Assembly: GCA_965662545.1 (NCBI GenBank)
Contig: CBFIHZ010000006.1
Location: forward strand, 1 to 64,000
Source: CPC320 sp002684375
GTDB taxonomy: Bacteria; Pseudomonadota; Alphaproteobacteria; Rhodobacterales; Rhodobacteraceae
Direction: 5' to 3'
Length of the DNA stretch: 64,000 nucleotides
Below the pieces are notes generated by a model. The model did no database searches. It was given only the letters and a program-made list of their open reading frames with translations, and was not told where the DNA came from. Shown piece after piece: positions 1 to 9,120 of this stretch. Position 1 is the stretch's first letter. Each line of letters begins with the position of its first letter. The translations under genes were made by a program, and so were the position numbers.

Positions 1-42
1 GCAGTGTTTAGGTCATCATATGGTCGTAAGGGAGTTCACGGT

Positions 43-498
43 ATGCGCAAGTTTCTGGTCGTCTTGGATGACAGTCGAGAATGTTTAAACGCGATACGCT
101 TTGCCGCCATGCGCGCGGCAAAAACCGGTGGCGGCGTGGAAATTCTCGCGGTTATTCCACCCGAGGAGTTCAATCATTGGATCGGGGTCGGAGACATCAT
201 GCGCGAAGAGGCCCGCGAGCGCATCGAAGTCCATTTTGAGGTTTTCGCGAAATGGATGCGTGACCGACAGGGATTGGAACCCGAGTTGGTCATCCGCGAA
301 GGCGAGCCTGTTCCAGAAATTCTCAGTCAAATCAAAGACGATCCAGAGATCGGTATTCTGGTCTTGGGTGCTGGCATTGAAAATAAGGGCCCTGGCCCTT
401 TGATCACTCAGCTAACCAAAAGCGCGGGCAGCCTGCCCATTCCGATGACGATCGTACCTGGGGATTTATCCAAAGAACGGCTCGAGGCTTTAACATAG
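43..498 (+). CDS. Universal stress protein, UspA family
   Basis: A 151-residue single-domain cytoplasmic protein. The first strand FLVVLDDS (residues 4-11) carries the aspartate typical of the Usp fold and a later strand ILVLGA (105-110) leads into the region where the family binds ATP. The signature G-2x-G-9x-G-S/T is only loosely kept (GAGIENKGPG, about 109-118), so ATP binding is open. The ATG at 43 was chosen over upstream codons because AAGGGAG at 28-34 sits eight bases before it. It is followed by a 410-base gap and then nfuA, an order I recall from other Rhodobacteraceae, where trpS commonly precedes the usp gene; that would lie left of the window. Family assignment is firm, the stress it answers is unknown. 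Confidence 0.88.
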   Translation: MRKFLVVLDDSRECLNAIRFAAMRAAKTGGGVEILAVIPPEEFNHWIGVGDIMREEARERIEVHFEVFAKWMRDRQGLEPELVIREGEPVPEILSQIKDDPEIGILVLGAGIENKGPGPLITQLTKSAGSLPIPMTIVPGDLSKERLEALT

Positions 499-907
499 CC
501 GCAAAAAACCCTTCAGAACGACCCTGATCAGCTGTGTAAAGCCAATTTTTTGATGGACCGCATTGATAGGGTCCGAGGGGCGCGCCTTCTTTCATCGGAT
601 CCTCAGAAGCTCCAATAAACGTTGATGAAACTTCTGCAGCATCGCAACATTTGGTCTATGCTGATCGACTTTGATCCGCATATGCAGCAGCTCAAAAACG
701 CACCGAAAAAGGCTTTGGCAGGCGATTGTGTTGGGCTTAGTCTCGGTGAACTTGCGGGCAGACCAAAGACTGCGCATTCCATGCAATGCCAAAAAATGAG
801 CATGCCGCCATTATAAAACTGCAACTTCCACCCTTTTAGAACAATTCTAAAACTTGACATACTACAGCTTCAGGCGCATATCTTGAAAACTTGGAAAAAA
901 CGAGAGC
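499..907. other. Gene-poor gap between usp and nfuA
   Basis: This 409-base stretch holds no gene I can support. A 63-codon plus-strand reading frame from 625 to 816 has no convincing ribosome site or recognisable motif, and the minus-strand frames are equally featureless. The right end contains the likely nfuA promoter. Confidence 0.5.
854..882 (+). promoter_or_regulatory. Probable sigma-70 promoter of nfuA
   Basis: TTGACA at 854-859 is a perfect -35 box. After 17 bases the hexamer CATATC (877-882) is a mediocre -10 box. Transcription would start about 20 bases before the nfuA start codon. The -35 and spacing are seen directly; activity is inferred. Confidence 0.5.
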
Positions 908-910
908 ATG

Positions 911-1474
911 ATGTTTATTCAAACCGAATCAACGCCGAACCCCGCGACTTTGAAATTCCTGCCCGGCCAGACAGTTTTGAAAACCGGAACGATGGATTTC
1001 CCAAGTTCCGCAACCTCCGAAATATCCCCTCTGGCCAGAGGTATCTTTGCCGTTGACGGCGTTTCAGGAGTGTTTTTGGGGACCGATTTCATCACTGTCA
1101 CAAAGGCCGATACAGTGGATTGGGACCACATTAAACCCGCTATTCTTGGCGCCGTGATGGAACATTTCCAATCTGGACAGCCGGTACTGGCCGACGATGC
1201 CGAACTTACTTCTGCCCATGCAAGTCATGACGGCCCCGATGAGGGCATTGTCGACCAAATCAAAGAATTACTCGACAGTCGGGTACGCCCTGCCGTGGCC
1301 CAAGATGGCGGCGACATCACCTTTCACGGCTTTGACCGTGGTGTGGTCTATCTGCACATGAAAGGCGCATGCGCCGGTTGCCCATCGTCAACGCTTACAT
1401 TGAAAATGGGTATCGAAAACCTGTTGCGCCACTATATCCCTGAAGTGACAGAAGTACGCCCTGTTGCCGTCTGA
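911..1474 (+). CDS. nfuA: Fe-S cluster carrier, NfuA/NifU-like
   Basis: A 187-residue cytoplasmic scaffold or carrier that passes [4Fe-4S] clusters to apo-enzymes. Residues 1-90 form the Nfu N-terminal domain (FIQTESTPNPATLKF near the start is diagnostic) and about 110-185 form the NifU C-terminal domain with the cluster-binding pair CAGC (C154, C157) followed by PSS. Length is normal for alphaproteobacterial Nfu. Two ATG codons lie in tandem at 908 and 911; the second is preferred because GAGAG at 902-906 is too close to the first. Clients in this window that need Fe-S clusters include succinate dehydrogenase. The next gene, tsaB, starts within a few bases of the stop, so the two are probably co-transcribed. 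Confidence 0.92.
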   Translation: MFIQTESTPNPATLKFLPGQTVLKTGTMDFPSSATSEISPLARGIFAVDGVSGVFLGTDFITVTKADTVDWDHIKPAILGAVMEHFQSGQPVLADDAELTSAHASHDGPDEGIVDQIKELLDSRVRPAVAQDGGDITFHGFDRGVVYLHMKGACAGCPSSTLTLKMGIENLLRHYIPEVTEVRPVAV

Positions 1475-1478
1475 CGTC

Positions 1479-2078
1479 GTGCAAAGCCAAGGTTTGGTTC
1501 TGGGCTTCGATACTTCGGCCGCGCATTGCGCGGCCGCTTTACTGTCTGGTGACCACATAATCGCACATCACGCCGACAGCATGGCGCGCGGACAGGGCGA
1601 GCGCCTGATGGGCCTGCTACAAGACCTGCTCGACGGTGCCGGTCACAAATGGTGCGACCTCACCGCACTTGGAGTTGGCATTGGCCCGGGCAATTTTACT
1701 GGCATTCGCATCTCAGTCGCCGCAGCCCGCGGCTTGGCGCTGTCATTGCGCATTCCGGCAATTGGCGTCTCGTCGTTTGAGGCCACTGCACTGACCCGAT
1801 TGAGCCCTTTTACCGCATCGGTGGCCGGCCCGCGCGACCAGTTATACACACAAGTCTTTTCAACCGAGGGCGCACAGGCACCACGGCTGGTCGATGCAAG
1901 TGAAATCGATAGAGAAATACCCCATATCCCTTGCAGCGCTCCTTTGGAACTGGTGGATCAAATTACCCGGATCGCCGCTCAAAGAACGGACACGCCATAC
2001 CCGCGGCCGGCACCACTTTACATCAAGGCCGCCGACGCCGCACCATCGCGTGATCCAGCCCCGACACTGCTGGCATGA
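1479..2078 (+). CDS. tsaB: tRNA threonylcarbamoyladenosine biosynthesis protein TsaB
   Basis: A 199-residue ASKHA-fold protein that partners TsaD and TsaE in making t6A at position 37 of ANN-decoding tRNAs. The N-terminal GFDTSAAHCAAAL and the segment GIGPGNFTGIRI (about 66-77) are the two family hallmarks. There is no ATG near the start. GTG at 1479 gives an N-terminus of normal length; a TTG at 1464 would add five residues and overlap the end of nfuA. The gene is slightly short at the C-terminus compared with Escherichia coli TsaB, as is common in this group. It overlaps rimI by four bases (ATGA at 2075-2078), a classic tsaB-rimI pair. Confidence 0.9.
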   Translation: MQSQGLVLGFDTSAAHCAAALLSGDHIIAHHADSMARGQGERLMGLLQDLLDGAGHKWCDLTALGVGIGPGNFTGIRISVAAARGLALSLRIPAIGVSSFEATALTRLSPFTASVAGPRDQLYTQVFSTEGAQAPRLVDASEIDREIPHIPCSAPLELVDQITRIAAQRTDTPYPRPAPLYIKAADAAPSRDPAPTLLA

Positions 2079-2485
2079 CCCCAATACAAATGGCCAAAAT
2101 TCATGCGGCTGCTTTTACAAAACAGCGCCCATGGTCCGAGATGGAATTTGCCACACTGATACAAAGCAAGCTTGTTTTTATCATTGCAAATTCACATTGT
2201 TTTGCCCTTGGTCGGACAGTCGCAGACGAAGTCGAGTTGCTGACGCTGGCGACCGACCCAGAGCAACGGCGCCATGGTCACGCTCAGGACTGCCTTGACC
2301 GTTTCCATCAAGAGGCGCGGGCCCGACAGGCAAGCACTTCAATATTGGAAGTTGCCCTCGACAATCAGGCCGCCTGTCGCCTGTATCAAAACAACCACTA
2401 TAATATTGTGGCCGAACGCCCCAACTATTATCGCAGACCGAATGGGCAATGTGTAACAGCACTTATCATGTCTCGAGCACTGTAA
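2075..2485 (+). CDS. rimI: Ribosomal-protein-alanine N-acetyltransferase RimI-like
   Basis: A 136-residue GNAT acetyltransferase. The acetyl-CoA pyrophosphate loop is DPEQRRHGHAQ (about 70-80, Q/R-x-x-G-x-A form) and the C-terminal ALDNQAACRLYQNNHY segment is the typical RimI strand with N-x-x-A-x-x-L-Y. In the well-studied enzyme the target is the N-terminal alanine of ribosomal protein S18; here this is inferred from similarity and from translational coupling to tsaB. The length is short but complete for the family. Confidence 0.87.
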   Translation: MTPIQMAKIHAAAFTKQRPWSEMEFATLIQSKLVFIIANSHCFALGRTVADEVELLTLATDPEQRRHGHAQDCLDRFHQEARARQASTSILEVALDNQAACRLYQNNHYNIVAERPNYYRRPNGQCVTALIMSRAL

Positions 2486-2675
2486 CCGTCTAAACTTTCA
2501 CAAAGGGGCTGTTTTCAATTCAGCTTCCGTGATCAATATAGCCGTTTATGTAAGTTTTTGGTTGACCCCCACAGGCGACTAGGCCCTAAAGTGTTTCATT
2601 ACGTAACCTGCCCGTGACAGGTGGGGAAAAGCGACATCCAGTCGTGAACATCTCGTAAGCAAATGGGAGACATTT

Positions 2676-3671
2676 ATGACACTAATGAAAAAAATGCTTG
2701 GCGCAGCAGCCACTGTTGCAACCTCTGCCAGCTTTGCAGTTGCCGAGCCGGCCTTGATTTTTGATTTGGGCGGAAAATTCGACAAATCATTTAATGAGTT
2801 GGCCTTTACCGGTGCCCAACGCTGGGCAGACGACACTGGCAACTCGTTTCGCGAAATTGAACTGCAATCAGAAGCCCAGCGCGAACAGGCGCTGCGCCGT
2901 TTTGCCGAAGCAGGTAATAATCCAATCGTGATGGCGGGATTTGCGTTTGCGAGCGCCTTGGGCGACGTCGCGGCCGATTATCCCGATACAAAGTTTACAA
3001 TCATCGATATGGTAGTTGATGCACCAAATGTGCGGTCGGTTGTGTTCAAAGAACATGAGGGTTCTTATCTGGTGGGCATGATGGCGGCACAGGCCTCTAA
3101 AACTGGCACAGTCGGTTTCATCGGCGGCATGGATATCCCCCTAATCCGAAGATTTGCTTGCGGCTATGCGCAGGGTGTCGAGGCCGTGAATGCCGACATA
3201 AAGGTTGTGGCAAACATGACCGGCACGACGCCAGCTGCTTGGAATGACCCGGTTAAAGGATCCGAGCTGACCAAAGCTCAAATCAGCCAAGGCGCAGACG
3301 TGATCTATGCCGCAGCCGGTGGTACCGGTGTGGGCGTGCTGCAAACTGCGGCTGACGAAAACATTCTATCGGTCGGTGTTGACAGCAATCAAAACTATAT
3401 GCATCCGGGCAAGGTTCTGACCTCGATGACCAAAAAAGTTGACAATGCGGTCTATAACGCCTTTTCTGACGGCCCCGATATGGAAACCGGATTTCGGGTC
3501 ATGGGACTGAATAACCGGGGCGTTGGATTTGCAATGGACGAGCATAACGCTGCGTTGGTCTCAGATGCGATGGCAGCCACAACCTACAAAGCGGCCTATG
3601 ACATAGCCACCGGTGCAGTTTCTGTACATGATTATATGTCAGATGACAGCTGTCCTAATCTCAGCTTCTAA
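2676..3671 (+). CDS. BMP-family ABC transporter substrate-binding protein
   Basis: A 331-residue periplasmic binding protein of the basic membrane protein (BMP/Med) family, whose studied members bind purine nucleosides. Residues 1-23 are a signal peptide ending AVA, with no lipobox cysteine, so the mature protein is soluble. LIFDLGGKFDKSFNELAF (about 26-43) is the ligand-loop signature and GFIGGMDIPLIRRF (about 149-162) is also characteristic. The start has GGGAGA at 2664-2669. It opens a four-gene operon with an ATPase and two permeases and is separated from the ATPase by two bases. The substrate is inferred from family; a purine nucleoside phosphorylase (deoD) lies 15 kb away but is not linked. 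Confidence 0.9.
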   Translation: MTLMKKMLGAAATVATSASFAVAEPALIFDLGGKFDKSFNELAFTGAQRWADDTGNSFREIELQSEAQREQALRRFAEAGNNPIVMAGFAFASALGDVAADYPDTKFTIIDMVVDAPNVRSVVFKEHEGSYLVGMMAAQASKTGTVGFIGGMDIPLIRRFACGYAQGVEAVNADIKVVANMTGTTPAAWNDPVKGSELTKAQISQGADVIYAAAGGTGVGVLQTAADENILSVGVDSNQNYMHPGKVLTSMTKKVDNAVYNAFSDGPDMETGFRVMGLNNRGVGFAMDEHNAALVSDAMAATTYKAAYDIATGAVSVHDYMSDDSCPNLSF

Positions 3672-3673
3672 GC

Positions 3674-5242
3674 GTGACAAAATCCAATAAACCTTTGGGG
3701 CGGCAGGACACTGCCGTCCCGGCAATCGAACTAAACGGTATTTCTAAATCGTTTGGGCCAGTACAGGCCAATAAAGACATCTCGATCGCGGTTCAACCGG
3801 GCACAATCCACGGCATTATAGGCGAAAATGGAGCCGGGAAATCAACGCTGATGTCGATCCTATACGGCTTTTATAAAGCTGATCGCGGCGAAATATTTAT
3901 CAACGGCACCAAAACCGAAATTCCCGACAGCCAAACGGCAATTAAATCCGGTATCGGCATGGTATTTCAGCATTTTAAGCTGGTGCAGAATTTCACTGTG
4001 CTTGAAAACGTAGTGCTCGGAGCCGAAGATGGCGCCCTGCTTGCACCGTCGCTTGCCAAGGCGCGCAAAACCCTGAACGCACTCAGCCGTGACTATGAAT
4101 TACAGGTCGATCCGGACGCGGTCATCGACGATATAGGCGTCGGGATGCAGCAGCGGGTCGAGATACTCAAAGCGCTGTACCGGCAAGCCGAAATTCTCAT
4201 CCTCGATGAGCCCACCGGCGTGCTGACCCCGGCAGAGGCCGATCATTTGTTCCGCATTCTCGACAATCTGCGTACGCAGGGCAAAACCATCATCCTGATA
4301 ACCCACAAACTGCGCGAGATCATCGCCTATACCGATACCGTCAGCGTTATGCGGCAGGGCGAGATGACCGCAACGCTGAAAACCAAACAGACCAGCCCAG
4401 AGAAATTAGCAGAACTGATGGTTGGGCGCAAAGTTCTGATGCAGGTCGACAAATCTCCCGCCACACCCGGTGCGGTCATGCTGGAGATCGACAATCTGCG
4501 CAGCACGGACGCCAAAGGGGTTGAGCGGCTTAAAGGTATCTCGTTGCAGCTCCGCGCTGGTGAAGTATTGGGGATCGCTGGGGTCGCCGGCAATGGCCAG
4601 TCAGAGTTGTTGGAAATTCTAGGCGGCTATGGGCAAGGCAGCGGCTCCATCTGCGTCAATGGCACCGAGATTGACCTGACCGGGTTGGCATCAGACGGGC
4701 AATCCCGGCGTGCGGCCGGCATCGCCCATGTCCCAGAAGACCGCCAGCACGCAGGGTTGATTATGGATTTCAAAGCCTGGGAAAATATGGCCTTCGGTTA
4801 TCATCATGCCCCTGAATATCAAACGGGTCAGTTGATGAACAATACTGCAATTCGCCTAGAGACCAAAGCCAAGATGGAACGCTTTGATATCCGCCCAGCC
4901 GATGATCTATTAAACGCAAACAGTTTTAGCGGCGGCAACCAACAAAAAATAGTCCTTGCCCGCGAAATTGAACGTAATCCTGATATTTTGCTAGTAGGCC
5001 AGCCGACCCGCGGTGTCGATATCGGCGCGATCGAGTTTATTCACCAGCAAATCATCGCGCTGCGCGATCAAGGCAAAGCCATTTTGTTGGTCAGCGTGGA
5101 ACTAGATGAGATCTTTGCCCTTTCAGACCGGATTATGGTGATGTTTGACGGCCAAATCATGGGCGAACGCGACCCGGAACAGACGAATGAGAAACAACTT
5201 GGGCTGCTGATGGCCGGTATCAATGAAGAGGGCGCGTCATGA
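3674..5242 (+). CDS. Nucleoside-type ABC transporter, double ATPase subunit
   Basis: A 522-residue fusion of two ABC ATPase domains, the arrangement of ribose/nucleoside importers of the YufO/NupA type. Domain 1 has Walker A GENGAGKST (about 51-59), Q-loop near MVFQHF and Walker B ILILDEPTG; its signature motif is degenerate (GVGMQQR instead of LSGGQ). Domain 2 has a degenerate Walker A (GVAGNGQSE), a good signature FSGGNQQK and a Walker B in which the catalytic glutamate is replaced (LLVGQPTRG), a replacement usual in this subfamily. Only one composite ATP site is therefore expected to be fully active. The start is GTG at 3674, two bases after the binding-protein stop. It overlaps the permease gene by four bases. 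Confidence 0.92.
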   Translation: MTKSNKPLGRQDTAVPAIELNGISKSFGPVQANKDISIAVQPGTIHGIIGENGAGKSTLMSILYGFYKADRGEIFINGTKTEIPDSQTAIKSGIGMVFQHFKLVQNFTVLENVVLGAEDGALLAPSLAKARKTLNALSRDYELQVDPDAVIDDIGVGMQQRVEILKALYRQAEILILDEPTGVLTPAEADHLFRILDNLRTQGKTIILITHKLREIIAYTDTVSVMRQGEMTATLKTKQTSPEKLAELMVGRKVLMQVDKSPATPGAVMLEIDNLRSTDAKGVERLKGISLQLRAGEVLGIAGVAGNGQSELLEILGGYGQGSGSICVNGTEIDLTGLASDGQSRRAAGIAHVPEDRQHAGLIMDFKAWENMAFGYHHAPEYQTGQLMNNTAIRLETKAKMERFDIRPADDLLNANSFSGGNQQKIVLAREIERNPDILLVGQPTRGVDIGAIEFIHQQIIALRDQGKAILLVSVELDEIFALSDRIMVMFDGQIMGERDPEQTNEKQLGLLMAGINEEGAS

Positions 5243-6333
5243 GTAAAATGCCGGCCTGGGCCGATATGGTGCTCATCCCGCTTATTTCATTGATTTTGGC
5301 CGGGCTGCTGTCGGCACTGGTTATTCTGGCAATTGGCGAAAGCCCGATAGAGGCGGTCAACCTGATGATCACCGGTGCGTTGGGGTCCAGCTATGGCTGG
5401 GGGTATACGCTGTATTACGCCACCAATTTCATGTTTACAGGCCTTGCGGTTTCAGTGGCTTTTCATGCCCGGCTGTTCAATATTGGCGGTGAGGGTCAAG
5501 CGATGCTGGGGGGATTGGGTGTGGCCTTGGCCTGTCTCTACATCCCGTGGCCCCACTGGTCTTTGGCCCTGTTGGGTGCGATAATTTGCGGTGCTGCCTT
5601 TGGCGGGCTCTGGGCTTTGCTGCCTGCCTATCTTCAGGCCAAACGTGGCAGCCATATTGTCATCACCACGATCATGTTCAACTTTATCGCGGCCGCTTTT
5701 CTCAACTATCTTCTGGTCAGTGTCCTGCGTCCGCAAGGCAGTATGGATCCCGCCACCGCGCGGTTTCCCGAGGCTGCACAATTGCCGACACTGCATGACG
5801 TTCTGGCACCCTTTGGGATCAGTTTTTCAAAGGCAGCGCCGGCCAATATCAGCCTGCTTGTTGCAATGCTGGCCTGTGTCTTGGTCTGGGTCCTGATCTG
5901 GCGGACCCGCTTGGGCTATGAGATTCGCGCCTTTGGCCACTCTGACAGTGCCGCGAGATATGCTGGAATAAATCCGGTTAAGATTACGCTTATTGTCATG
6001 CTGATTTCGGGCGGTTTAGCCGGATTGATGGCCACAAACAATGTGATGGGCGAAGCGGAAAGACTGATGCTGAACGCGACCGAGGGTGCAGGATTTATTG
6101 GCATTGCCGTAGCGCTGATGGGGCGCAGTCATCCGCTAGGCGTATTTCTGGCCGCGATCCTATTTGGCTTTCTCTATCAGGGTGGTGCAGAACTGGCGCT
6201 ATGGACAAAAATTCCGCGCGAACTGATCGTGGTCATTCAGGCTTTGGTCATCCTGTTTACCGGCGCGCTTGACAATATGGTGCGTGCACCGCTTGAACGG
6301 CTGTTCGCACGTCTTGAAAAAGGAGCAGTGTAA
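5239..6333 (+). CDS. Nucleoside-type ABC transporter permease 1
   Basis: A 364-residue inner-membrane protein with about ten hydrophobic segments, belonging to the BPD_transp_2 permease family. The loop FNIGGEGQAMLGGLGVA (about 80-96) and the later GEAERLMLNATEGAGFIGIAVALMG are typical of the YufP/NupP nucleoside permeases. The start codon overlaps the ATPase stop (ATGA) and the stop overlaps the next start (TAATG at 6331-6335), so all three membrane-complex genes are translationally coupled. It should pair with the second permease to form the channel. Confidence 0.92.
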   Translation: MSKMPAWADMVLIPLISLILAGLLSALVILAIGESPIEAVNLMITGALGSSYGWGYTLYYATNFMFTGLAVSVAFHARLFNIGGEGQAMLGGLGVALACLYIPWPHWSLALLGAIICGAAFGGLWALLPAYLQAKRGSHIVITTIMFNFIAAAFLNYLLVSVLRPQGSMDPATARFPEAAQLPTLHDVLAPFGISFSKAAPANISLLVAMLACVLVWVLIWRTRLGYEIRAFGHSDSAARYAGINPVKITLIVMLISGGLAGLMATNNVMGEAERLMLNATEGAGFIGIAVALMGRSHPLGVFLAAILFGFLYQGGAELALWTKIPRELIVVIQALVILFTGALDNMVRAPLERLFARLEKGAV

Positions 6334-7307
6334 TGGATCTGCTCAACCTGTTTGATCTGTCAGTTTTGGACAGCACTGTGCGATTTACCACCCCGCTTCT
6401 GCTGGCCTGCCTCGCGGGGTTGTTTTCCGAACGGGCTGGCATTTTTGATATCGGTCTTGAGGGCAAAATGCTGTTTGCCGCGTTCTTTTCCGCCGCCATT
6501 GCCGCGCTCACCGGTTCGGTTTGGCTGGGCTTGCTGGCCGGCATCTTCGCCTCATTTCTACTCTCGGCTCTGCACGGGGTTGCCTCGATCACCTTTCGGG
6601 GCAATCAGCTGATCTCTGGTGTTGCGATTAATTTTCTGGCCGCGGGATTGACAGTGCTGATCGCGCAAGACTGGTTTCAGCAAGGTGGCAGAACGCCGTC
6701 TTTGCTCAGTGGAGGACGGTTTGAAAGCCTCACCCTGCCGTTTGCCACGGCCCTGCGCGAGGTGCCACTTTTCGGTCCAGTCTATCATGACCTGATCTCA
6801 GGTCATTCCATTTTGGTCTATGTCGCCTTTGCGGCTGTACCAACCAGTTGGTGGATTCTGTACCGCACAAGATTTGGCCTGCGACTGCGCGCAGTTGGGG
6901 AAAACCCGGCAGCCGTTGATACAGCCGGCATATCGGTGACACAGCTTCGCTTTGCAGCAGTGGCGATCTGTGGCCTGCTTTGTGGACTTGCTGGCGCCTA
7001 TTTGGCAACAGGCCAGCAAGCGGGCTTTGTCAAAGATATGACCGCAGGGCGCGGCTATATCGCGCTTGCCGCGCTAATTTTCGCCAAATGGCGACCTTGG
7101 CACGCGCTTTCAGCCACAATCTTGTTTGGCTATCTTCAGGCTATTGCCTTGCGTCCCGACCTGATTGAAGCGGCTTTTAACTTTAAGGTTCAAGTTCAAC
7201 TTCTTGACGCTTTACCGTATATTTTAACCGTGGTGATTCTCGCTGGTTTTGTCGGCAAAGCAATTCCGCCAAGAGCTGGCGGTGAGCCGTACGTTAAAGA
7301 ACGATAA
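6333..7307 (+). CDS. Nucleoside-type ABC transporter permease 2
   Basis: A 324-residue BPD_transp_2 permease, shorter than its partner as usual for the YufQ/NupQ subunit. FSERAGIFDIGLEGKML (about 31-47) is the characteristic cytoplasmic loop and is homologous to the FNIGGEGQ loop of permease 1. Eight or nine hydrophobic segments are visible. It is the last gene of the importer operon; the next gene begins 120 bases later and is functionally unrelated. Confidence 0.92.
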   Translation: MDLLNLFDLSVLDSTVRFTTPLLLACLAGLFSERAGIFDIGLEGKMLFAAFFSAAIAALTGSVWLGLLAGIFASFLLSALHGVASITFRGNQLISGVAINFLAAGLTVLIAQDWFQQGGRTPSLLSGGRFESLTLPFATALREVPLFGPVYHDLISGHSILVYVAFAAVPTSWWILYRTRFGLRLRAVGENPAAVDTAGISVTQLRFAAVAICGLLCGLAGAYLATGQQAGFVKDMTAGRGYIALAALIFAKWRPWHALSATILFGYLQAIALRPDLIEAAFNFKVQVQLLDALPYILTVVILAGFVGKAIPPRAGGEPYVKER

Positions 7308-7427
7308 ACCAAAAAGCACGCGTACCTATAGCAACATTAAGACCAGTTTCAAAAATAAGTGATACCTGACTGCACAAAGGCCTATTGCGCCCTTGCGCAA
7401 TCCCGCTCTAGGACGATAGGGACCCCT

Positions 7428-8348
7428 ATGCAAATTTATCTGCCCATTGCCGAAGTGTCCGTCAACGCCTTCCTTTTGCTAGGATTGGGCGGCATGGTTG
7501 GTGTGCTGTCGGGAATGTTTGGGGTCGGTGGCGGCTTTTTAATGACACCGCTGTTATTTTTCATTGGCATCCCCCCTGCAATAGCCGTGGCCACCGAGGC
7601 GAACCAAATCGTTGCCTCATCATTTTCAGGTGTTCTGGCCCATTTTCGACGACGCACAGTAGATTTTAAAATGGGGACTGTTTTGCTCATTGGTGGGCTG
7701 TTTGGTGCCGGAATCGGAGTGGTGGTTTTCAACTATCTCAAAAGCATGGGACAAGTCGATTTGTTGGTGCGGCTTTGCTATGTCGTATTCCTTGGCATTA
7801 TTGGCAGCCTGATGTTTATGGAAAGCCTGCGCGCGATCCAGCGCTCGCGCAGTAACGTCAAAGTGTCCTTCAAACGCAAGCAACGCAATTGGATCCACGC
7901 ACTGCCGTTTAAAATGCGGTTTCGAACTTCGGGGCTTTATATTTCGGTCATTCCGCCCCTCATAATCGGCCTGGCAGTGGGTGTGCTGGCAGCAATTATG
8001 GGTGTTGGCGGGGGCTTTGTTATGGTTCCGGCCATGATCTATATCCTTGGCATGCCGACCAAGGTTGTGGTCGGCACTTCGCTGTTTCAGATTATTTTTG
8101 TTACGGCCTTCACCACATTACTTCATGCGACAACCAACTATACCGTTGATATGGTTCTAGCAGTATTGCTGTTGGTCGGCGGTGTGATCGGTGCCCAGAT
8201 CGGAGCGCAGATCGGCGCCCGCCTAAAGGCAGAACAACTGCGCATTCTGTTGGCCCTGTTGGTATTGATGGTCTGCGGGAAACTGGGCCTTGACTTGCTG
8301 ATGGAACCCGCCGAATTGTACTCTATTGCCAGCGGAGCCGGACATTGA
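7428..8348 (+). CDS. Sulfite exporter TauE/SafE family membrane protein
   Basis: A 306-residue polytopic inner-membrane protein. Two repeats of the TauE motif are visible, GMFGVGGGFLMTPLL in the first half (about 29-43) and AIMGVGGGFVMVPAMI in the second (about 192-207), as expected for this internally duplicated family. ATG at 7428 is preferred to an upstream TTG at 7359 because GATAGGGA precedes it and homologues start just before the first helix. Members move sulfite, sulfoacetate or other organosulfur anions; the substrate here is unknown. The stop overlaps the start of the TIGR02186 gene (TTGA), so the two are coupled. Confidence 0.88.
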   Translation: MQIYLPIAEVSVNAFLLLGLGGMVGVLSGMFGVGGGFLMTPLLFFIGIPPAIAVATEANQIVASSFSGVLAHFRRRTVDFKMGTVLLIGGLFGAGIGVVVFNYLKSMGQVDLLVRLCYVVFLGIIGSLMFMESLRAIQRSRSNVKVSFKRKQRNWIHALPFKMRFRTSGLYISVIPPLIIGLAVGVLAAIMGVGGGFVMVPAMIYILGMPTKVVVGTSLFQIIFVTAFTTLLHATTNYTVDMVLAVLLLVGGVIGAQIGAQIGARLKAEQLRILLALLVLMVCGKLGLDLLMEPAELYSIASGAGH

Positions 8349-9106
8349 TCCGGCTGGTTTGGATCCTCTGGATTTTCTATCTCGCACTGCCGGTTCAGGC
8401 TGAAGACGTCGTGCTTGGTCTCAGCAAAGACCGCGTTGCAATCACCGCAACCTTCGACGGATCAGAAATTTTGGTGTTCGGCGCAGTCAAGCGCGAAACT
8501 GCTATTCCCGAAACTCCGTTGCAAGTCATCGTCACAATTGCCGGCCCATACAAACCAATCGTGGTCCGTCGCAAAGACAAACGCTTTGGCATATGGGTCA
8601 ATACCGAAAATACCAAAATAGAAGCCGCCCCAAGTTTCTATGCCGTGGCAACCTCGGCACCTTGGGGCGAGGTGATCACCGCAAAACAAGATGCCAAACA
8701 TCAAGTGTCTGTGGCTCGGGCCATCAAAGCGCGCCAAACCGCACCTGCAGATGCCGAACAAGAGCGTTTCACCGAGGCGGTCATTCGGATCAGAAGCGAC
8801 GAAAACCTCTATCAACTTTTGGAAAACGAGGTTACGGTCGATCAACAAACCCTATTTCGCACCTCGATCGAGATGCCGTCAAACCTGACAGAAGGTCATT
8901 ACGACACGCGGATCCTGTTAACCCGCAACGGCGTGGTGATCTCAACCTTGAATACGGAAATCGACGTGCGCAAAGTGGGGTTAGAGCGGTTCCTGTTTAG
9001 CCTGTCGCGCGAACAACCGCTTGTCTATGGCCTGCTATCACTGGCGATTGCAATTTTTGCAGGATGGGGGGCTTCTGGCCTGTTCAGCGCCCTGCGCCGC
9101 AGTTAA
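8345..9106 (+). CDS. TIGR02186 family protein, partner of TauE
   Basis: A 253-residue protein of a family known to me only from Rhodobacteraceae and relatives and of unknown function. Residues 1-19 are a signal peptide (cleavage after VQA), residues 20-225 form a periplasmic region predicted to be beta-rich, and one transmembrane helix lies at about 226-248 (LVYGLLSLAIAIFAGWGASG), leaving a very short cytoplasmic tail. The topology is thus a periplasmic domain on a single C-terminal anchor. The start is TTG, overlapping the TauE stop. Tight coupling suggests a periplasmic accessory subunit of that exporter. Confidence 0.8.
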   Translation: MIRLVWILWIFYLALPVQAEDVVLGLSKDRVAITATFDGSEILVFGAVKRETAIPETPLQVIVTIAGPYKPIVVRRKDKRFGIWVNTENTKIEAAPSFYAVATSAPWGEVITAKQDAKHQVSVARAIKARQTAPADAEQERFTEAVIRIRSDENLYQLLENEVTVDQQTLFRTSIEMPSNLTEGHYDTRILLTRNGVVISTLNTEIDVRKVGLERFLFSLSREQPLVYGLLSLAIAIFAGWGASGLFSALRRS

Positions 9107-9120
9107 CACGAGAGCTCATC

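Noticed and set aside
622..816. A 64-codon plus-strand frame in the usp-nfuA gap
   Set aside because: No ribosome site, no recognisable motif, and minus-strand frames of similar length overlap it.
8674..8683. GGTGATCACC palindrome in the TIGR02186 gene
   Set aside because: Coding sequence, flanks differ from TGTGATCACA and no second copy lies 21 bp away.
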